The translations under genes were made by a program, and so were the position numbers. DNA of 64,000 nucleotides from Rubrobacter xylanophilus DSM 9941 (lineage in GTDB: Bacteria > Actinomycetota > Rubrobacteria > Rubrobacterales > Rubrobacteraceae). Each line of letters opens with the position of its first letter. Positions within the stretch are counted from its first letter, which is position 1. Shown piece after piece: positions 61,880 through 64,000 of the stretch. The notes beneath the pieces are model-generated. The model was not told the origin of the DNA. It did not search any database and was given only the letters and a program-made list of their open reading frames with translations. The stretch spans positions 1,592,001-1,656,000 of the forward strand of contig NC_008148.1 in assembly GCF_000014185.1 (NCBI RefSeq), in the 5' to 3' direction.

Positions 61880-63846
61880 AGTCTAGCCCCCACCGCCAGA
61901 GTCGCCAGCGTCACCAGCGCTATCAGCGCCGCCACGATGACCGCGTACTGGGCGCCCGCCACTATGGCCAGCACCAGCACGCTGACGACGATGAACAGCG
62001 CGTAGTTCTGGACCCGCCCGGTCTGCACCCGCCGGAGCGCCTCGCCGAGCCGCCCGGTCCCGCGGGCGATGCCGCCCACGAGCCCCCCGAGCACCTCGCG
62101 GTCGAAGCCCTGCACCGCCCGCCCCACCGCAAAAGCGGCCCGCACGAAGGTGGCCCCGTAGAGGGCATCGAAGTACCAGCCCTTGTCCAGGAAGGTGTGG
62201 AGCCCAAAGAGGCGGCGGGCCATGGCGGGCGCCAGAGCCGGCCGCGCCACGTACATCGCGTAGGCCAGCCCGATGCCGGCGAGCCCCACGAGCACCGAGA
62301 TCGCGGCGAGCAGGAAGCTGAAGCCGTGGGGCTCGACCTCCAGCGTCTCCCGGGCGAACCCGCTCGGGGCGACGAAGCCCCCGAAGTAGTCGCGCACCGG
62401 CAGCCCGAAGCCCTCCGGGATGCCCACCCAGCCGCTCGCCACCGAGAGGACGGCCAGGATCACCATCGGGACCGTCATCACGCCCGGGGACTCGACGGCC
62501 CGGGCCGCGCCCTCCGTCCGGGGCTCGCCGGTGAAGGCCAGAAAGATGGCCCGGAAGATGTAGAAGGCCGTCAGGAACACCGTCCCGATGGCCAGCGCGT
62601 ACAGAACGTAGTAGTGCTCCTCGAAGGCCGAGGCGATGATCGCGTCCTTCGACCAGAACCCCGCCAGCGGGAAGATCCCCGCGAGCGAGAGGCCGGCTAT
62701 CACCATGGTCCAGAAGGTCAGCGGCATCCTCCGCCTCAGCCCCCCCATCTCGAAGAGGTTGTAGGAGTCCATGGCGTGGATGATGCTGCCCGCGCACAGG
62801 AAGAGCAGCGCCTTGAAGAAGGCGTGGTTGTAGAGGTGGAACATCCCGGCCGAGAAGGCCCCCACCCCGAGCCCCAGCATCATGTACCCCAGCTGGGAGA
62901 CGGTGGAGTAGGCGATCACCCGCTTTATGTCCTTCTTGACCAGCGCCATCGTCGCGGCCATGAACGCGGTGAAGGCCCCGATGTAGGCGACGATGAGCAT
63001 CGCCGTGGGGCTCTGCACGAAGATGTCGTAGGTGCGGGCCACCAGGTAGACGCCGGCGGCGACCATGGTGGCCGCGTGGATCAGGGCCGACACCGGGGTC
63101 GGACCCTCCATCGCGTCCGGCAACCACACGTGCAGCGGGAACTGGGCGCTCTTGCCTATCGCCCCGACGAACACCAGCACCACCGCGGCGGTCAGCAGCG
63201 ACCCCCCGATAAACCCGGCCTGCGCGGCCTCGGCGATGCCCTCGAAGGCCGTGGTCCCGGTGGCGCGCCAGAACATGATGATCCCCACGAAGAGCGCCGC
63301 GTCCCCGATGCGGGTGACGATGAACGCCTTGAGCGCCGCGTCGCGGGCGGCGGGCTTCTCGAACCAGTGCCCGATGAGCAGGTACGAGCACAGGCCCACC
63401 AGCTCCCAGCAGATGTACAGCTCGATGAAGTTGGGCGCCACCACCAGCCCGAGCATCGAGGCGGTGAACAGGTTGAGCACCGCGTAGTACCAGGCGAAGC
63501 GCCGGTCGCCCGCCATGAACCCGCCGGAGTAGAGCTGGATCATGAGGCTCACGAAGCTCACCACGACCAGCATCACCGCCGCGAGCTCGTCTATGTACAC
63601 CCCGATGGGGAAGCCGCCGCCCTCCCCCAGGTTTATCCAGTACACGGAGAACTCCAGCGGCCGGCCGTCCCGGATGACCAGGTAGAGCGCGAAGAACGAG
63701 AAGACCACCGAGAAGACCATCCCGAAGATGGCCACGTACTGGGCGTTCTCCCGCAGCAGGCGCCCGAAGAGCGCCAGCACGAAGAACACCACGAGCGGTA
63801 TCACCGGTATGGCCGCGATAACCAGCTGTTGGCCCAGGCTCTGCAT
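61876..63846 (-). CDS. nuoL: NADH-quinone oxidoreductase subunit L
   Basis: The 656-aa largest membrane subunit of complex I shows FIELYICWELVGLCSYLLIG, GKSAQFPLHVWLPDAMEGPT and IKRVIAYSTVSQLGYMMLGL, plus the C-terminal region that forms the lateral helix. The order K-L-M-N agrees with the usual nuo operon. The start at 63846 is 17 bp after the nuoK stop. Confidence 0.95.
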   Translation of the reverse strand: MQSLGQQLVIAAIPVIPLVVFFVLALFGRLLRENAQYVAIFGMVFSVVFSFFALYLVIRDGRPLEFSVYWINLGEGGGFPIGVYIDELAAVMLVVVSFVSLMIQLYSGGFMAGDRRFAWYYAVLNLFTASMLGLVVAPNFIELYICWELVGLCSYLLIGHWFEKPAARDAALKAFIVTRIGDAALFVGIIMFWRATGTTAFEGIAEAAQAGFIGGSLLTAAVVLVFVGAIGKSAQFPLHVWLPDAMEGPTPVSALIHAATMVAAGVYLVARTYDIFVQSPTAMLIVAYIGAFTAFMAATMALVKKDIKRVIAYSTVSQLGYMMLGLGVGAFSAGMFHLYNHAFFKALLFLCAGSIIHAMDSYNLFEMGGLRRRMPLTFWTMVIAGLSLAGIFPLAGFWSKDAIIASAFEEHYYVLYALAIGTVFLTAFYIFRAIFLAFTGEPRTEGAARAVESPGVMTVPMVILAVLSVASGWVGIPEGFGLPVRDYFGGFVAPSGFARETLEVEPHGFSFLLAAISVLVGLAGIGLAYAMYVARPALAPAMARRLFGLHTFLDKGWYFDALYGATFVRAAFAVGRAVQGFDREVLGGLVGGIARGTGRLGEALRRVQTGRVQNYALFIVVSVLVLAIVAGAQYAVIVAALIALVTLATLAVGARL

Positions 63847-63863
63847 CTACACGGCCACCCTTT

Positions 63864-64000
63864 CTAGCCCCGCAGGGAGTCGACCTCGTCTATGTTTACC
63901 GTCCGGCGGGTCCGGAAGATCGCCAGCACTATCGCCAGCCCCACCGCGACCTCCGCGGCGGCGATGGCGATGATGAGCACCGTGTACCCGGCCCCCGCTC
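63864..64000 (-). CDS. nuoK: NADH-quinone oxidoreductase subunit K, C-terminal part (runs off right edge)
   Basis: The last 45 codons are in the window. They encode a membrane helix [20 protein letters not shown] with the conserved Glu of NuoK, then [16 protein letters not shown] and TAG. The position before nuoL supports the call. The rest of the gene lies outside. Confidence 0.9.
   Translation of the reverse strand, partial: AGAGYTVLIIAIAAAEVAVGLAIVLAIFRTRRTVNIDEVDSLRG

Overview
The window is high-GC, densely packed DNA with frequent 1-14 bp gene overlaps and many GTG/TTG starts. Gene content (protocatechuate branch of the beta-ketoadipate pathway, complex I, long-form HPF, SecA with a SEC-C tail, ftsEX, tmRNA with an LAA-ending tag) and protein sequence style point to a deep-branching actinobacterium of the Rubrobacter type. 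That assignment comes from recognition, not a database search.

Left third (1-23.6 kb): catabolism. A partial formate-THF ligase gene sits at the left edge. Next is a tight seven-gene minus-strand operon (about 0.3-9.3 kb): a two-subunit PEP-synthase-like kinase resembling phenylphosphate synthase, BCCP, biotin carboxylase, a diverged DRE-TIM carboxyltransferase, a HAD phosphatase and acetoacetyl-CoA synthetase. The set reads as a possible phosphorylation- and biotin-dependent ketone (for example acetone) carboxylation route, and is the best candidate here for an undescribed system. A MetF-like reductase follows; it shares a palindromic operator-like element with the formate-THF ligase gene. 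Then comes a complete pcaIJ-F-HG-B-D-C operon with a divergent LysR gene and a MetE-like gene. Beyond it lie an MHS-family transporter, type II dehydroquinase, a zinc dehydrogenase and a probable 3-dehydroshikimate dehydratase. These four would turn imported quinate or shikimate into protocatechuate, the substrate of the pca operon.

Middle (24.3-33.5 kb): an island of about 8.9 kb integrated in tRNA-Arg(TCT), bounded by 43-bp direct repeats that copy the 5' half of the tRNA. It carries integrase, excisionase, an XRE repressor with a palindromic operator, an antitoxin/PIN-like toxin pair, a primase-helicase broken by a frame change and an in-frame amber codon, iteron-like repeats and unknown cargo. 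No virion or conjugation genes are present. The insertion separated tRNA-Arg from tRNA-Gly and tRNA-Pro.

33.5-40.1 kb: housekeeping. murI (apparently leaderless), ssrA, smpB and a short RNase R, then ftsX, ftsE, a DUF2993 protein, an ArsR regulator and glutaredoxin.

40.2-52.8 kb: a sulfur-oxidation neighbourhood. It holds a SulP transporter with DUF202 genes (one broken), a cytoplasmic molybdoenzyme of SoeA type with a fused SoeB-SoeC-like partner, a LysR regulator, a decayed HMT2-type sulfide:quinone reductase gene, an intact SQR-like flavoprotein, two YeeE/YedE half-transporters and a CstB-like MBL-rhodanese protein. Together they suggest sulfide or thiosulfate to persulfide to sulfite to sulfate.

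Right end (52.7-64 kb): a long minus-strand run nuoK-L-M-N, sugar nucleotidyltransferase, comF, hpf, secA, prfB.
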